A stretch of 32,401 nucleotides of DNA from Acidiferrobacteraceae bacterium (GTDB taxonomy: Bacteria; Pseudomonadota; Gammaproteobacteria; HyVt-429), in NCBI GenBank assembly GCA_011052015.1, contig DRJZ01000145.1, positions 1 through 32,401 on the forward strand, in the 5' to 3' direction. This document shows, piece by piece, positions 1 through 7,970 of this stretch (the stretch's first letter is position 1; each line of letters begins with the position of its first letter). The notes under the pieces were generated by a model that was not told where the DNA came from, ran no database searches, and saw only the letters and a list, made by a program, of their open reading frames with translations. A program made the position numbers and the translations under genes.

Positions 1-45
1 AGGATGAGGGGATAATAAAATCAGTGTCTTAGCTTTGTTTACACC

Positions 46-78
46 CCTCACCCTAGCCCTCTCCCGGAGGGAGAGGGG
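46..78. repeat. Dispersed palindromic repeat (REP/MITE-like)
   Basis: The 9-bp arms CCCTCTCCC (57-65) and GGGAGAGGG (69-77) form a perfect hairpin, preceded by CCCCTCACCCTAG. Sequences of this CCCTCACCC...GAGAGGG type are scattered in many copies through proteobacterial genomes. It lies 57 bp past the end of the SPOR gene and could slow transcription there, but no T-run follows it on the minus strand, so I do not call it a terminator. Confidence 0.55.
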
Positions 79-134
79 ATTAATAGAAGTGCCCTTTTGG
101 CCGTGGTTCCCACGGTCCCCCGTGAGAACCCATA

Positions 135-752
135 CTAATGACTCTTAGCGACCTTGAGGCGTATGGCGTAAATACCCAAGGCGATCAACTTTTGATTGTC
201 TCGATCCAGATTATTTAAACGGTCATAAGGACCGAGCCGGACCCGATAGTAGTTGCCGCGGTTTTCGATAGAGATCTTCTCGATGCGAGAGGTCAGACCA
301 TTACGCCATAATTTATCTTTGAGTTTGCGGGCATCGGCAGAACGGGCGTAGGAGGCCGCCTGCAGGACGTAGCTGACGTCTTTACCTTCAGCATGTTGGT
401 TAGGGGCATATTCCGACACACCATTGGGTAGTACGCTTTCAATCTCAGGCAGCACGGTATAAAAATCGAACTTGGGATGGGCCGGTTTGGGCAGTGCAGT
501 GGGTTGCTGGGGCTTTTTTACTGTGCGGGTGTCCTTGGACGTGGCCGGTCGCGGTTCGATCAAGGATTTTAGCCCACTACCCAGATTGAGTCTCTCGCCT
601 GTATTGAGAAAAACCAGTAGCGCTACAAACAGGCCTAGACCTAGTCCGGCGACAAACATCAACCAGGCGGGGGAGCCAACAGCGCCGGTCTTTTTAGTTT
701 TACGGCGGGCTTGTTGTTTGTGCTTGGTGCGTTTGCGTTTTTTTTGAACCAT
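135..752 (-). CDS. SPOR-domain membrane protein, FtsN-like
   Basis: This 205-residue bitopic inner-membrane protein probably binds denuded septal peptidoglycan. Residues 1-23 are very basic (Lys/Arg-rich cytoplasmic tail). Residues about 31-52 are a membrane segment, followed by a proline-rich periplasmic linker. The last 75 or so residues are a SPOR domain, recognisable by SYVLQAASYA, the NYYRVRLGPY core and the closing AIRLKV strand. I chose the ATG at 752 because it starts directly with the basic tail and lies 4 bp after the argS stop; a start 30 bp further upstream would overlap argS. The order priA-argS-SPOR is the one known in Pseudomonas. Whether it is the true division protein FtsN or a paralogue cannot be told from sequence. 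Confidence 0.88.
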   Translation of the reverse strand: MVQKKRKRTKHKQQARRKTKKTGAVGSPAWLMFVAGLGLGLFVALLVFLNTGERLNLGSGLKSLIEPRPATSKDTRTVKKPQQPTALPKPAHPKFDFYTVLPEIESVLPNGVSEYAPNQHAEGKDVSYVLQAASYARSADARKLKDKLWRNGLTSRIEKISIENRGNYYRVRLGPYDRLNNLDRDNQKLIALGIYAIRLKVAKSH

Positions 753-756
753 GAGG

Positions 757-2502
757 CTACATGCTATCAGGCGCTGATACACCGATCAGGTTGAGCCCCG
801 TTGAGATGACCTGTTTAACGGCGGCAATGAGCGCCAGTCGTGCATTGCGAGTGGCTTTGTCTTTAACGATGAACTGATGGGCGTTGTAGTAGGTGTGGAA
901 ACCGTTAGCCAGATCCCTGAGGTAATAGGCAATCTGATGGGGTTCGTGATTTCTCGCCGCCTGTTCCACCACTTCCGGGAATCGTGACAGCGCGGTGAGT
1001 AGATCCTGTTCATGGGTTTCGGTGAGGACCTTCAGGGCAGTAGTCGAGGCGTCGACCTTGGGGCCAAGTCCCTTGTCCTGCATTTGCCGATACACACTCA
1101 TGATGCGGGCATGGGCGTACTGTACATAATAGACCGGGTTGTCGCTGGATTGGGATTTGGCCAGCTCCAGATCGAAGTCCATGTGTTGTTCACACTTGCG
1201 TGACACATAAAAGAATCGGGCGGCGTCGTTACCCACTTCTTTGCGCAACTCACGCAGGGTAACAAATTCACCGCTACGGGTAGACATGGGGACTTTCTCT
1301 TTGCCGCGATAGAGTACGGCGAATTGAACCAACAAGATATCAAGGGCGCCGTCGTTTTGACCCATGGCCTGTATCGCAGCCTTGACCCGGGCCACATAGC
1401 CATGGTGGTCCGCACCCCATATGTTAATGAGCTGGTCATAGCCACGTCCAAATTTTTCCAGGTGATAGGCGATATCGGAAGCAAAGTAGGTGGTGCTGCC
1501 ATTGTCACGTACTACCACACGGTCTTTTTCGTCACCCAATGCAGTGGTGTTAAACCACCAGGCGCCGCCTTCTTCGTAGAGGTGGCCCTTTTTCTTGAGC
1601 AGAACGATGGCCTTATTTATCGCGCCACTTGTTATCAGCGAGCGCTCCGAAAACCAGCGATCATATTCAACGCCAAATTCCTTGAGGTCCTGGCGGATGT
1701 TCTCGAGCAGGGTGTCGGTGGCCAGATCGAAAATCATACAATAGTTGCCGTCACCTAAAAGTTGTTTGCTACGGGCAATGATTCCGTCCAGGTAGGTCTC
1801 GGGGTTGTCCGAGTTCAGGTTCGAAAATATATTTTCGACGCCATGAAACAAGCGCCCCCTTTTTTCACGATGGACCGTGGCGGCAATATCCCAGATATAG
1901 TCTCCCTGGTAGGCGTTGGCCGGATAATCAAAAGACTCACCGCACAGGTCGAGGTAGCGTAACCAGACGCTGGTGGCGATGATGTCCATTTGGCGGCCCG
2001 CATCATTCACATAGTACTCACGATCTACCTTGTAGCCCGCAGCCTTCAGCACCCGTGCCAGGGCATCACCATAGGCTGCGCCACGGCCGTGACCCACATG
2101 CAAGGGGCCGGTGGGGTTGGCTGAGACATATTCCAACAATACTTTTTTGCCTACCCCAATGTTGGTGCATCCATAGTCACTGCCAGCGCGCAAAATGGTC
2201 GCCACGGTGCCGAGATAGGCCTGGGGTGTGAGATAAAAATTGATAAAACCGGGACCGGCAATTTCGACTTTATCTATGAATTTAGAGGCAGGCAGCATAT
2301 CGACGATGAGTTGAGCGATCTCGCGTGGTGGACGTTTCGCGGTCGCGGCCAACATCATGGCAATATTACAGGCAAAATCTCCATGTCCCTTTTGGCGGCT
2401 ACGGTCGAGTTGGTAGGAAGGTCGTTCAGTGGCGGCGAGTTGGCCACCGTTTTCGAGTGCGCCCATGGCGCGGTCCAACAATGCGTGCAAATGGTGTTTC
2501 AC
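757..2502 (-). CDS. argS: Arginyl-tRNA synthetase
   Basis: This class I aminoacyl-tRNA synthetase charges tRNA-Arg with arginine in the cytoplasm. The 581-residue length is normal for bacterial ArgRS. The N-terminal domain (about residues 1-110) is the ArgRS-specific additional domain. The HIGH signature appears as HVGHGRG after EYVSANPTGPL, and the KMSKS-like loop is KVPMSTRSGE. The C-terminal part from about 455 is the DALR anticodon-binding helical domain, with YVQYAHARI at its start. The start is GTG at 2502 with only a weak purine-rich stretch upstream. It lies 99 bp after priA on the same strand and is followed 4 bp later by the SPOR gene, so the three are probably co-transcribed. Confidence 0.97.
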   Translation of the reverse strand: MKHHLHALLDRAMGALENGGQLAATERPSYQLDRSRQKGHGDFACNIAMMLAATAKRPPREIAQLIVDMLPASKFIDKVEIAGPGFINFYLTPQAYLGTVATILRAGSDYGCTNIGVGKKVLLEYVSANPTGPLHVGHGRGAAYGDALARVLKAAGYKVDREYYVNDAGRQMDIIATSVWLRYLDLCGESFDYPANAYQGDYIWDIAATVHREKRGRLFHGVENIFSNLNSDNPETYLDGIIARSKQLLGDGNYCMIFDLATDTLLENIRQDLKEFGVEYDRWFSERSLITSGAINKAIVLLKKKGHLYEEGGAWWFNTTALGDEKDRVVVRDNGSTTYFASDIAYHLEKFGRGYDQLINIWGADHHGYVARVKAAIQAMGQNDGALDILLVQFAVLYRGKEKVPMSTRSGEFVTLRELRKEVGNDAARFFYVSRKCEQHMDFDLELAKSQSSDNPVYYVQYAHARIMSVYRQMQDKGLGPKVDASTTALKVLTETHEQDLLTALSRFPEVVEQAARNHEPHQIAYYLRDLANGFHTYYNAHQFIVKDKATRNARLALIAAVKQVISTGLNLIGVSAPDSM

Positions 2503-2601
2503 TTTTGTTCTTCTCTTTAGCTTTTACTGGGAGTGGGGTGCGGGTTGGCAGGGGCGGTGATTCTACAGGGGCCGGGCGTCTGGGAGAAGGCCTTATCTTA
2601 A

Positions 2602-4815
2602 TCAGAACATATCCATGGGATCGACATCGACTGACCAACGCACAGTGCGGCTCAAGCGCAGTTTTTCCAGTTCAGGTAGTAGTGCGCCGAGGAACTGTCG
2701 CAAGGCCGGCCGGGTAGTCGACTGCATCAGAAGTTGGGCGCGGTAACGCCCGGCCCGCCGTTCCATGGGTGATGCGACCGCCATCATCACCTGTACCGGG
2801 AGTTGGGTTTGGTCAAGAAGTTTCTTTGCGTGCTGCTGGGCGGTGTGCAGAAAGTTCAGAGGGGCATGGCTGCGAGGCGATTCGGCGCGTAGCAGCACCA
2901 AGTGGCTGTAAGGTGCTAACTCAGTTTGTTGTCGTTCGTGCAGCGCAAATCGGGCGAAGGCCGCATAGTCATGATTTTTTAGGGCCTGTAGGTAGGGATT
3001 ATCGGGGTGGTGGGTCTGTATCAGTACTTGTCCGGGTTTGTCGCTCCGTCCTGCCCGTCCGGCGACTTGCATGATGCGTTGGAACAGGTATTCACCGGCA
3101 CGGAAATCGAGGCCATAAAGACCCTGGTCGGCGTTGATGACCCCCACCAGGGTGACATTAGGAAAGTCGTGGCCCTTGGAGAGCATTTGGGTGCCGATCA
3201 GGATATCCGCTTCACCGTTATGGATGCGGCGTAGAATCTCCTCAAGAGTGCCTTTACCTGATGTGCTGTCGCGGTCGACCCGTAATATGCGGGCGTGGGG
3301 AAAACGCGCCACCAAAGTGTCTTCCAGCCTTTGTGTGCCCTCACCGATGGGATGGAGGTTTTCACTGGCGCAGCTTCCACAATGGCTTATCAGCGGGGTA
3401 TCGCTGCCACAGTGATGGCAGCGCAGGCGCCCTCGGGCCTTGTGCAGGGTCAGTCTTGCATCACAGCGATTACAGGGGGCCAGCCAACCGCAGTCATAAC
3501 ACATCAGCACCGGGGCGAAGCCACGCCGGTTTAAAAATAGCAGGCTTTGTTCGCCCCGTTCGAGACAGGCAGCCAAGGCCTTTTTGAGGGGGTGGGAAAT
3601 CCCTTCCTCAATGGGCAGGCCACGCAGGTCCAGTAGATGCACCTCCGGTAGCTGGGCATTACCCGCACGCTGGGGGAGTTGTAACAGTTGGAACCGTTGG
3701 CATTGACTGTTGTGCAGACTTTCCAGTGAAGGTGTGGCGGAGCCCAGCACGACAGGGATCTGTTCCCGGTGGGCGCGGACCACAGCCAGATCGCGGGCGT
3801 GGTAGCGAAACCCTTCTTGCTGTTTGAATGAGCCGTCATGTTCTTCGTCAATAATGATGACACCTGGGCGAGCCAGGGGGGTAAACACCGCTGAACGGGT
3901 TCCCAGCACCAGGGGTGCGTCACCGCTAGCGGCCATCAGCCAGGCACACAGGCGCTCCTGGTCACTGAGTCCGGAGTGTAATACCGCGATGGGTACCGCG
4001 AAGCGACGCCGGAAACGGTCCACCAGTTGTGGCGTGAGTCCAATCTCGGGGACCAGCACCAGGGCTTGTTGTCCACGTTGTAATACCTCGCCGATAATCC
4101 GTAGGTAGACCTCGGTCTTGCCGCTTCCGGTGACCCCGTGTAGTAAGAAGCACCCATATCGCCCCAATTTTTCGAGGATGGTGGTACTCGCTTGTCGCTG
4201 ATGTTCGGTGGGGACCGGTGGAGTGTCCGGGATGGCGATGATTTTTTGTAAGCAGGCCTGCTCTGTTTTGGATACCCAACTTTTGCCTTCCAGGGCAGTC
4301 ATGGCGCTTCGCCAACCGGAGGAAATCGCATTCAACTCGGTGACGCCCAGGCCCTTATTGGAGTGGAATAGGGCCTGCAAGATTTTTCGCTGCAAGGGCG
4401 CACGGTTCAACGCCTCGAGTTTATGTGGACCAATCTCCGGGTTGGGAGACCAGACCCAGGGCCCTGACACCCTGGCTTCAGCACCGTGACGCAAGGCTAC
4501 CGGTAGGGCCGCCTGGATGACTTCTCCTAAGGGGGATTGATAATAGCCGCTGGCCCAACGCAACAGGCCCAGCATGGCGTCATCCAGGATCGGGGTAGCG
4601 TCGATGACCTCAATGATGGATTTGAGCCGTTCCGGTTCCACCGCCGTGGAATCAGATATGCCCATCACCACGCCTACAAGCTGCCGCCTGCCAAATGGCA
4701 CCCGTACCCGGCAACCTGCCTCAGGCGAGTCGAGGTCGGCCGGTAGTTTATAGTCGAAATGTTGGCGCAGGGGCACCGGGACGGCGACCTGAATGATGGT
4801 GTGGGCGGATGGCAT
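2602..4815 (-). CDS. priA: Primosomal protein N' (replication restart helicase)
   Basis: PriA is a superfamily 2 3'-5' helicase that recognises stalled forks and loads the primosome. The 737-residue protein is close to the usual length. The N-terminal DNA-binding domain (HTIIQVAVPVPL start) is followed by Walker A HGVTGSGKTEVYL, the DEEH box IIIDEEHD, and motif III GSATPSLES. A zinc-binding segment has four CxxC-type pairs (CYDCGWLAPCNRC and CHHCG with SHCGSC). Helicase motifs GTQMLSKGHDFP and QVAGRAGR follow. I use the ATG at 4815, because an in-frame start 18 bp upstream adds a non-conserved MLHCWA. The upstream gap holds DnaA boxes. Confidence 0.97.
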   Translation of the reverse strand: MPSAHTIIQVAVPVPLRQHFDYKLPADLDSPEAGCRVRVPFGRRQLVGVVMGISDSTAVEPERLKSIIEVIDATPILDDAMLGLLRWASGYYQSPLGEVIQAALPVALRHGAEARVSGPWVWSPNPEIGPHKLEALNRAPLQRKILQALFHSNKGLGVTELNAISSGWRSAMTALEGKSWVSKTEQACLQKIIAIPDTPPVPTEHQRQASTTILEKLGRYGCFLLHGVTGSGKTEVYLRIIGEVLQRGQQALVLVPEIGLTPQLVDRFRRRFAVPIAVLHSGLSDQERLCAWLMAASGDAPLVLGTRSAVFTPLARPGVIIIDEEHDGSFKQQEGFRYHARDLAVVRAHREQIPVVLGSATPSLESLHNSQCQRFQLLQLPQRAGNAQLPEVHLLDLRGLPIEEGISHPLKKALAACLERGEQSLLFLNRRGFAPVLMCYDCGWLAPCNRCDARLTLHKARGRLRCHHCGSDTPLISHCGSCASENLHPIGEGTQRLEDTLVARFPHARILRVDRDSTSGKGTLEEILRRIHNGEADILIGTQMLSKGHDFPNVTLVGVINADQGLYGLDFRAGEYLFQRIMQVAGRAGRSDKPGQVLIQTHHPDNPYLQALKNHDYAAFARFALHERQQTELAPYSHLVLLRAESPRSHAPLNFLHTAQQHAKKLLDQTQLPVQVMMAVASPMERRAGRYRAQLLMQSTTRPALRQFLGALLPELEKLRLSRTVRWSVDVDPMDMF

Positions 4816-4907
4816 GGCCCAGCAATGTAACACAGGCCAGTAAACGGTCTGGAGTCGGGGTGCAACGTCCTATGGTCTAAGCCATTGACCCTAAACGGGT
4901 TCGAAGG

Positions 4908-4930
4908 TTATGCACAGAATCTGTGGATAA
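4908..4930. promoter_or_regulatory. Inverted pair of DnaA boxes
   Basis: TTATGCACA (4908-4916, plus) and TTATCCACA (4922-4930, minus) both match the DnaA-box consensus TTATNCACA at every position. They face each other across 5 nt and lie about 100 bp upstream of priA. They could let DnaA regulate priA or titrate DnaA. With only two boxes seen, an origin is not supported. Confidence 0.6.
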
Positions 4931-4981
4931 CAATGTTGATATCCTTAGAGTTCTCTTCCCTGAATGGCCCCATTACTACAA

Positions 4982-5001
4982 AATTGTGAAATTGCACAAT
5001 T
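4982..5001. promoter_or_regulatory. Palindromic operator-like site
   Basis: AATTGTG (4982-4988) and CACAATT (4995-5001) are perfect 7-bp arms around a 6-nt centre in an AT-rich setting. The outer arms equal those of the symmetric lac operator, but the central CG pair usual for LacI-family sites is missing, and the half-site spacing is not that of CRP. The binding protein is unknown. Confidence 0.35.
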
Positions 5002-5309
5002 AATACGCAAGATAATAGTCTCAATGATATCAATGAGTTGTAGGGAGGCCTGTCACCGGCCAAAGAATCCTCCCCCATTGAGATACAGTTTTAGGGGCTC
5101 TGCTTTGGATTGTGTATAAAACGCCGGGATTGGTCTGTCCTTGGTGCCGGTGGCCAGGGTTCGGTACGATGTTGGCCTGTTTAATTTCAATACCTTAAGC
5201 CCATGACCTCGACAGAACTACTGCCGTGGAACGTTTCACAACGGCCTCTGACGGTCTGATAGAATCTCCACCCATTGGTCACTACAGCCCTAACATGGCA
5301 GATGGCGTT

Positions 5310-6197
5310 ATGTCCCTTTGGAAGAAGACTATAGCTGAGCACATTACCGAGACCATCGGTAAGCCCTTTCAATTGGAGTCCGAGCATTCTGTTGGTGGTG
5401 GCTGTATAAACTCGGCCACAGTATTAGAGGGCGGGGGTCTACGTTTCTTCGTCAAGGTCAATGATGCCAGCATGGTGGATATGTTTGCTGCGGAATCAGA
5501 AGGTCTGAATGAATTGGCGCGGACCAGGGCCCTGCGGGTGCCGGACCCGGTATGCTTTGGGGTAGATGCGGATTCGGCCTATCTGGTGATGGAACACCTT
5601 CAGCTCGGTTCCGGAGGGCGGCATACCCTGGAAAAATTGGGCCGTGGTTTGGCGGCCATACACCGTGTGACCAGCGCCCGCTTTGGCTGGTTACGCGATA
5701 ACACCATCGGTAGTACGCCGCAGATCAATTCCTCAGACGAGAATTGGGTGCGGTTTTGGCAACGGCACCGGCTGGGCTTTCAGCTGGATCTCGCTGAGGG
5801 CAAGGGTGGGGGCAAGCGCCTGATAGATCGTGGTACCGAGCTCAATCAATTGTTACCCGTGTTCTTTAGCACCTATACTCCCGTGCCTTCGTTGTTACAT
5901 GGTGACCTATGGTCCGGAAATTATTCCTCGGATGAAAATGATGAACCGGTGATCTTCGATCCGGCGGTCTACTATGGTGATCGTGAGACGGATATGGCTA
6001 TGACCGAGTTGTTTGGCGGTTTTGGTGGCCGTTTCTTTGGCGCCTACAACGATGCCTATCCGCTGGACCCGGATTATAAGGTGCGCAAGGTGCTGTATAA
6101 CCTCTATCACATCCTCAACCACTTTAATCTTTTTGGTGGTGGGTACCGCGCCCAGGCCGAGGCCATGGTGGATCGATTGTTGGCAGAGATTCGCTAA
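5310..6197 (+). CDS. Fructosamine kinase family protein
   Basis: This family (FN3K and bacterial YniA-type) phosphorylates sugar-amine adducts such as fructosamines and ribulosamines in the cytoplasm, allowing glycated proteins to be repaired. The 295-residue length fits. Visible landmarks are the N-terminal GGGCINSA phosphate-loop region, the LRFFVKVN strand with the nucleotide-contacting Lys, the VMEHL hinge, the catalytic LLHGDLWSGN loop, and the metal-binding IFDPAVYYGDRETDMAM. The ORF is open from 5226, but family N-termini begin at SLWKKTIAEHI, so I use the ATG at 5310; 5295 is also possible. The next gene begins 14 bp downstream, implying co-transcription. The actual substrate in this organism is unknown. 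Confidence 0.9.
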   Translation: MSLWKKTIAEHITETIGKPFQLESEHSVGGGCINSATVLEGGGLRFFVKVNDASMVDMFAAESEGLNELARTRALRVPDPVCFGVDADSAYLVMEHLQLGSGGRHTLEKLGRGLAAIHRVTSARFGWLRDNTIGSTPQINSSDENWVRFWQRHRLGFQLDLAEGKGGGKRLIDRGTELNQLLPVFFSTYTPVPSLLHGDLWSGNYSSDENDEPVIFDPAVYYGDRETDMAMTELFGGFGGRFFGAYNDAYPLDPDYKVRKVLYNLYHILNHFNLFGGGYRAQAEAMVDRLLAEIR

Positions 6198-6211
6198 GGG
6201 GCCAAATCCGT

Positions 6212-7348
6212 ATGATTCGTGCCTCCCTGGGTCCCGTATCTCTCGCCATCTTATTGCTGGGTTTGCCGCTGCTGGGGGTGATCATGGCAGGCAAACCTGT
6301 TGCCCCCTATCTCGAATTTCCACCTACGACGCGCTATGTCGTCCATGCTGCTTTCTCCTGGCCGGTATTTGGTGGCTTATCTCTACTGACCTTGGCAGCC
6401 GTGCTGCCGTTCGTGACAGTTCTGTGGCGCCATCGCCGCCAGACTGAAACAGTGAAAGTCCTCGTGCACAGATTTCCCTGGTGGGGCTGGTGGGGTCTGG
6501 CAGGCACCGCAGGATTTTGGTTGCTGGCGTGGACCCGCTACACCTGGTTTGCGCCTGTGCAGGCCTATACCTTCACGCCCCTGTGGTTGGGTTACATCAT
6601 CGTGATTAATGCGCTGACCTGGCGGCGCACCGGTTGTTGCTTAATAATCCATAGGACGCGATTTTTATTTGCCCTGTTTGTGGCCAGCGCGGCGTTTTGG
6701 TGGTTTTTTGAGTACCTCAATCGCTTTGTGCAGAACTGGTACTATATGGGTGTAAGTGATTATTCGGCCTTCGAATATTTTTTCCACGCCACCCTCCCCT
6801 TTGCCACCGTATTGCCGGCGGTAATCAGTACCCGTGATTGGTTGGCATCCTATAACGGCCTGAGTGTTGGGCTCGATGCAGGGCTGTGTGTCAGTCTGTG
6901 TCGGCCCAAATTATGGGCTACAGCGATCTTTATTGCTGCGGTCTTTGGGCTGTTGGGCATCGGCCTGTGGCCAAACCAGCTCTACCCCCTGGTTTGGGTG
7001 GCGCCGCTATTGCTTATTGTGAGTAGTCAGGTGTTGCTCGGGCACAACACGGTATTTGGCCCTGCAGCCAAAGGGGATTGGCGCACACTATGGCTGTCTG
7101 CCCTGGCGGCTATACAGTGTGGATTTTTTTGGGAGATGTGGAACTTCTATAGCCTGGCCAAATGGGAATACTCTATTCCTTATGTGCATCGCTTTGAGAT
7201 ATTTGAAATGCCGATATTGGGTTACGCGGGTTATTTGCCGTTTGGTTTAGAGTGCGCCGTGGTGGGGGCCTGGATGGCCTCTCTATATGGCAATAACGTT
7301 CGACAATTTGAAGGCGGTGTTAATTCCGCCGCCACAGACCGTATTTGA
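6212..7348 (+). CDS. Polytopic membrane protein of unknown function
   Basis: This 378-residue protein has about ten hydrophobic segments, many Trp and Tyr residues and short loops (for example ASAAFWWFFEYLNRFVQNWYY and GFFWEMWNFYSLAKWEYSIPY). I do not recognise a family with confidence. The paired Glu/Trp/Tyr motifs inside membrane segments suggest a buried active or binding site, which is inference. The ATG at 6212 follows AAGGGG and lies 14 bp after the fructosamine-kinase gene, so it is likely in the same transcript. Its last 121 bp are part of a 188-bp repeat (7228-7415), and a second copy of its C-terminus, without the rest, sits at 8782-8902. Ancestrally its 3' end overlapped the convergent glycosyltransferase gene by 29 bp. 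Confidence 0.8.
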   Translation: MIRASLGPVSLAILLLGLPLLGVIMAGKPVAPYLEFPPTTRYVVHAAFSWPVFGGLSLLTLAAVLPFVTVLWRHRRQTETVKVLVHRFPWWGWWGLAGTAGFWLLAWTRYTWFAPVQAYTFTPLWLGYIIVINALTWRRTGCCLIIHRTRFLFALFVASAAFWWFFEYLNRFVQNWYYMGVSDYSAFEYFFHATLPFATVLPAVISTRDWLASYNGLSVGLDAGLCVSLCRPKLWATAIFIAAVFGLLGIGLWPNQLYPLVWVAPLLLIVSSQVLLGHNTVFGPAAKGDWRTLWLSALAAIQCGFFWEMWNFYSLAKWEYSIPYVHRFEIFEMPILGYAGYLPFGLECAVVGAWMASLYGNNVRQFEGGVNSAATDRI

Positions 7349-7415
7349 GCATGCAGTAAATGGTCTGGATTCCGTCCTTCCAGGTAATTTTCTTGCCCTC
7401 GGCGTAGGTGCGTCC
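7228..7415. repeat. 188-bp direct repeat, copy 1
   Basis: This segment matches 8782-8969 with a constant offset of 1554 bp, no gaps and 6 differences (182/188), all of them transitions. It contains the end of the membrane-protein gene and, on the other strand, the end of the glycosyltransferase gene. The two copies flank an interval of 1366 bp. Confidence 0.93.
7320..7415 (-). pseudogene. 3' fragment of GT2 glycosyltransferase gene
   Basis: The minus strand of repeat copy 1 encodes [17 protein letters not shown] and then a LKYGLWRRN end, matching the last 31 or so residues of the complete glycosyltransferase at 8874-9572 with Ala-to-Thr and Ile-to-Met changes. Everything upstream of 7415 is unrelated, so this is a stranded 3' fragment. 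Confidence 0.88.
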
Positions 7416-7970
7416 TATTGAAACCCACACCTCAACCCAAGCTGCTGCTACTGTAGCGGATGCGGCAGGACATCGGTTGGCCTGGGCTAGAAGTGGGTAT
7501 AAAGTTAAGGAAATATACAAGCGAGGGCGACAGTATTCAGCAAGATTTGTGCTGCAATCAGGGCGAAAGAGGTGAACGGCAGTTTAATAACCGTGGGCTT
7601 TTGGGGAAAAGGCTTTTATTCTGAATTCCAGCCAGTTCAGAGAGCTTTTATCCGGCGGATTTTTGCTTGATGGGCGGGCATTCCACAGCTTCAAATGCTC
7701 AGAATTTGGCGGATCCACCCATCCTTGTCATTGATCTACGAGGAGAGTTAGAATTCCTTTCGTTACCGTCTTATTCCAGCATCAATCTGTTCTCGTTGGG
7801 TGGACCGTTCGGCATAAATAAAAACGCCTTAAATATAGCAGTGTTGTATGGAGAAACGAGGCGTTTACACTCTACAGATGAGAAATGCACTGTTAGTAGC
7901 GTGTTTATAGTGATAACACTACTTGCGGTGCATAAAATTCCTATCTTATGTTAGGTGAGGTGAGATTCCC
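7416..7970. other. Insert left part: no clear gene, one coding-like stretch
   Basis: No convincing gene lies between repeat copy 1 and the methyltransferase. A GTG-started frame at 7408-7575 reads as plausible protein (AGHRLAWARSGYKVKEIYKR, then QYSARFVLQSGRKR and a stop). It begins inside the repeat and lacks a ribosome-binding site, so it may be a fragment of a gene brought in with the insert; I do not recognise it. At 7595-7622 lies a copy of the 28-nt element also found upstream of the two His-rich genes. A 95-codon frame at 7667-7954 has no ribosome-binding site and unnatural composition, and I do not call it. Confidence 0.5.
7595..7622 (+). promoter_or_regulatory. 28-nt conserved element, copy C
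   Basis: It reads GGGCTTTT, GGGGAAA, AGGCTTTT, ATTCT. It differs at 2 of 28 positions from each of the two copies on the minus strand (26361-26388 and 26904-26931). The next in-frame ATG is 47 nt downstream (7670), but no credible gene starts there. Confidence 0.6.

Larger units (their letters stand above)
4816..5309. other. Regulatory intergenic region, priA / fructosamine kinase
   Basis: This divergent gap of about 490 bp has no convincing gene. It holds an inverted DnaA-box pair at 4908-4930, a lac-operator-like palindrome at 4982-5001, and the direct repeat TCAATGA, ta, TCAATGA near 5021-5036. The stretch 4930-5040 is AT-rich. Promoters for both neighbours should lie here, but I could not assign clear -35/-10 pairs. 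Confidence 0.6.

Noticed and set aside
4908-5040. Chromosomal origin of replication
   Set aside because: Only two DnaA boxes, with no dnaA, gidA or other origin neighbours and no 13-mer-like repeats; a regulatory pair is the safer reading.
7667-7954. 95-codon frame downstream of the third 28-nt element
   Set aside because: Tempting because of the constant spacing, but there is no ribosome-binding site and the sequence looks like chance translation.
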